From Thermoplasmata archaeon (GTDB lineage Archaea > Thermoplasmatota > Thermoplasmata > Lutacidiplasmatales > UBA184): a stretch of DNA of 6,175 nucleotides. Numbering within the stretch: position 1 is the stretch's first letter; every line of letters begins with the position of its first letter. This document shows, in pieces, positions 5,704 to 6,175 of the stretch. Position numbers and translations under genes: made by a program. The stretch lies in assembly GCA_030043835.1 (NCBI GenBank), contig JASHWY010000087.1, positions 1 to 6,175 on the forward strand. The letters run 5' to 3'. The notes beneath the pieces are model-generated. The model searched no databases, was not told the origin of the DNA, and saw only the letters and a list, made by a program, of their open reading frames with translations.

Positions 5704-6175
5704 GTGGCGAGAACGCGAACGAGGTCGGAGGGCTCCGCCGCGGTCTACCCACCGAGGGAGGATTCGTTCCTCCTCCTTCCGTTCGCACGGCCGGCTCGAG
5801 ACTCGACGTTCCTCGACATCGGCACCGGGTCGGGTCTGTTGGCCCTCGAGGCCGCGCGCGCGGGGGCGCGGGTCGTCGCCACCGACTTGAACCCCCACGC
5901 GCTACGTCGAGTTCGACGCCTCGCGCTCGCGGAGCACCTTGCGGTCGAGACCGTACGGACCGATCTCGCCCACGGCCTGGGCCGGTTCGACCGAATCGTC
6001 GCCAATCCCCCGTACCTCCCGACCGCTCCCTTGGAACGGGACCCCGACCGCTGGCACGACCTGATGGTGAACGGCGGTCCGAACGGTCTTAAGGTGACCC
6101 GCCGACTCGTCGGCGAGCTCGGGCAGCATTTGTCGCCGGGCGCGAGCGCGTTCCTCCTCGCCTCCTCGCTTCAGG
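5704..6175 (+). CDS. mtq2: HemK/Mtq2-type protein-glutamine methyltransferase (3' end outside window)
   Basis: The frame open from 5704 to the window end gives 157 residues of a class I SAM-dependent methyltransferase of the HemK2/Mtq2 group. It begins MARTRTRSEGSAAVYPPRED, and the VYPPREDSFLLL stretch (14-25) is the typical opening of archaeal and eukaryotic Mtq2 proteins, which lack the N-terminal helical domain of bacterial PrmC. The SAM-binding loop DIGTGSGLLAL is at 38-48, the acidic end of strand 2 at ATDLNP (59-64), and the catalytic NPPY at 101-104. Members methylate the glutamine of the GGQ motif in the translation termination factor (aRF1 in archaea, eRF1 in eukaryotes), working with the small activator Trm112. 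No trm112 gene is seen here. The GTG at 5704 is the only suitable start close to the first motif; no clear Shine-Dalgarno precedes it. It is divergent from the THEP1-trm1 unit. The fold and NPPY are seen directly; aRF1 as substrate is inferred from the family. Confidence 0.88.
   Translation, partial: MARTRTRSEGSAAVYPPREDSFLLLPFARPARDSTFLDIGTGSGLLALEAARAGARVVATDLNPHALRRVRRLALAEHLAVETVRTDLAHGLGRFDRIVANPPYLPTAPLERDPDRWHDLMVNGGPNGLKVTRRLVGELGQHLSPGASAFLLASSLQ

Noticed and set aside
5661..6092. Open frame of 143 codons on the + strand over the Mtq2-like gene
   Set aside because: The neighbouring frame from 5704 contains the SAM loop and NPPY motif; this one gives Arg/Pro-rich noise.

Overview
The window reads as a GC-rich archaeal chromosome segment, gene-dense on both strands. 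The archaeal assignment rests on gene content. There is a single-domain tRNA (guanine26-N2)-dimethyltransferase of the archaeal Trm1 type, an archaeal Lhr-core helicase with its C-terminal associated domain, a THEP1-type NTPase and a HemK/Mtq2-type methyltransferase that lacks the N-terminal domain of bacterial PrmC. Clear Shine-Dalgarno sequences are missing in front of the starts, which fits leaderless or weakly led messages. A high-GC Thermoplasmatota-like lineage is possible, but that is a guess and nothing here proves it.

Left part (1-1107). The window opens inside the C-terminal end of a probably extracellular protein on the + strand (3-248), with three N-glycosylation sequons. Its stop codon shares a CTAG with the stop of a decayed short-chain dehydrogenase/reductase remnant on the - strand (245-628). 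The remnant lacks the nucleotide-binding half, carries two offsetting frame changes and has Arg where the catalytic Lys belongs. A small PPC/DUF296 protein (670-1107, +) begins just beyond the broken end.

Centre (1152-5089). A 951-residue Lhr-type superfamily 2 helicase (1152-4007, +) follows 44 bases after the PPC gene. It ends in a four-cysteine zinc ribbon and a basic helical tail. Its 3' end overlaps by 31 bases the 3' end of the convergent Trm1 gene (3977-5089, -). Trm1 homology runs past the first ATG, up to a CTG that overlaps the TGA stop of the THEP1 gene. The gene therefore appears to use a CTG (or another non-canonical) start coupled to THEP1.

Right part (5086-6175). THEP1 (5086-5643, -) and Trm1 form a two-gene unit transcribed leftward. 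Divergent from it, across a 60-base relatively A+T-rich spacer, is a HemK/Mtq2-type methyltransferase (5704 to window end, +) starting with GTG and cut off by the window. Trm1 modifies tRNA and Mtq2 homologues modify the release factor, so this side has a translation theme. Lhr and PPC suggest nucleic-acid processing and possible DNA binding.

I see no tRNA, rRNA, CRISPR array, insertion sequence or clear terminator. I also see no convincing undescribed multi-gene system. The most unusual points are the CTG-initiated, stop-overlapping Trm1 gene and the SDR gene remnant.
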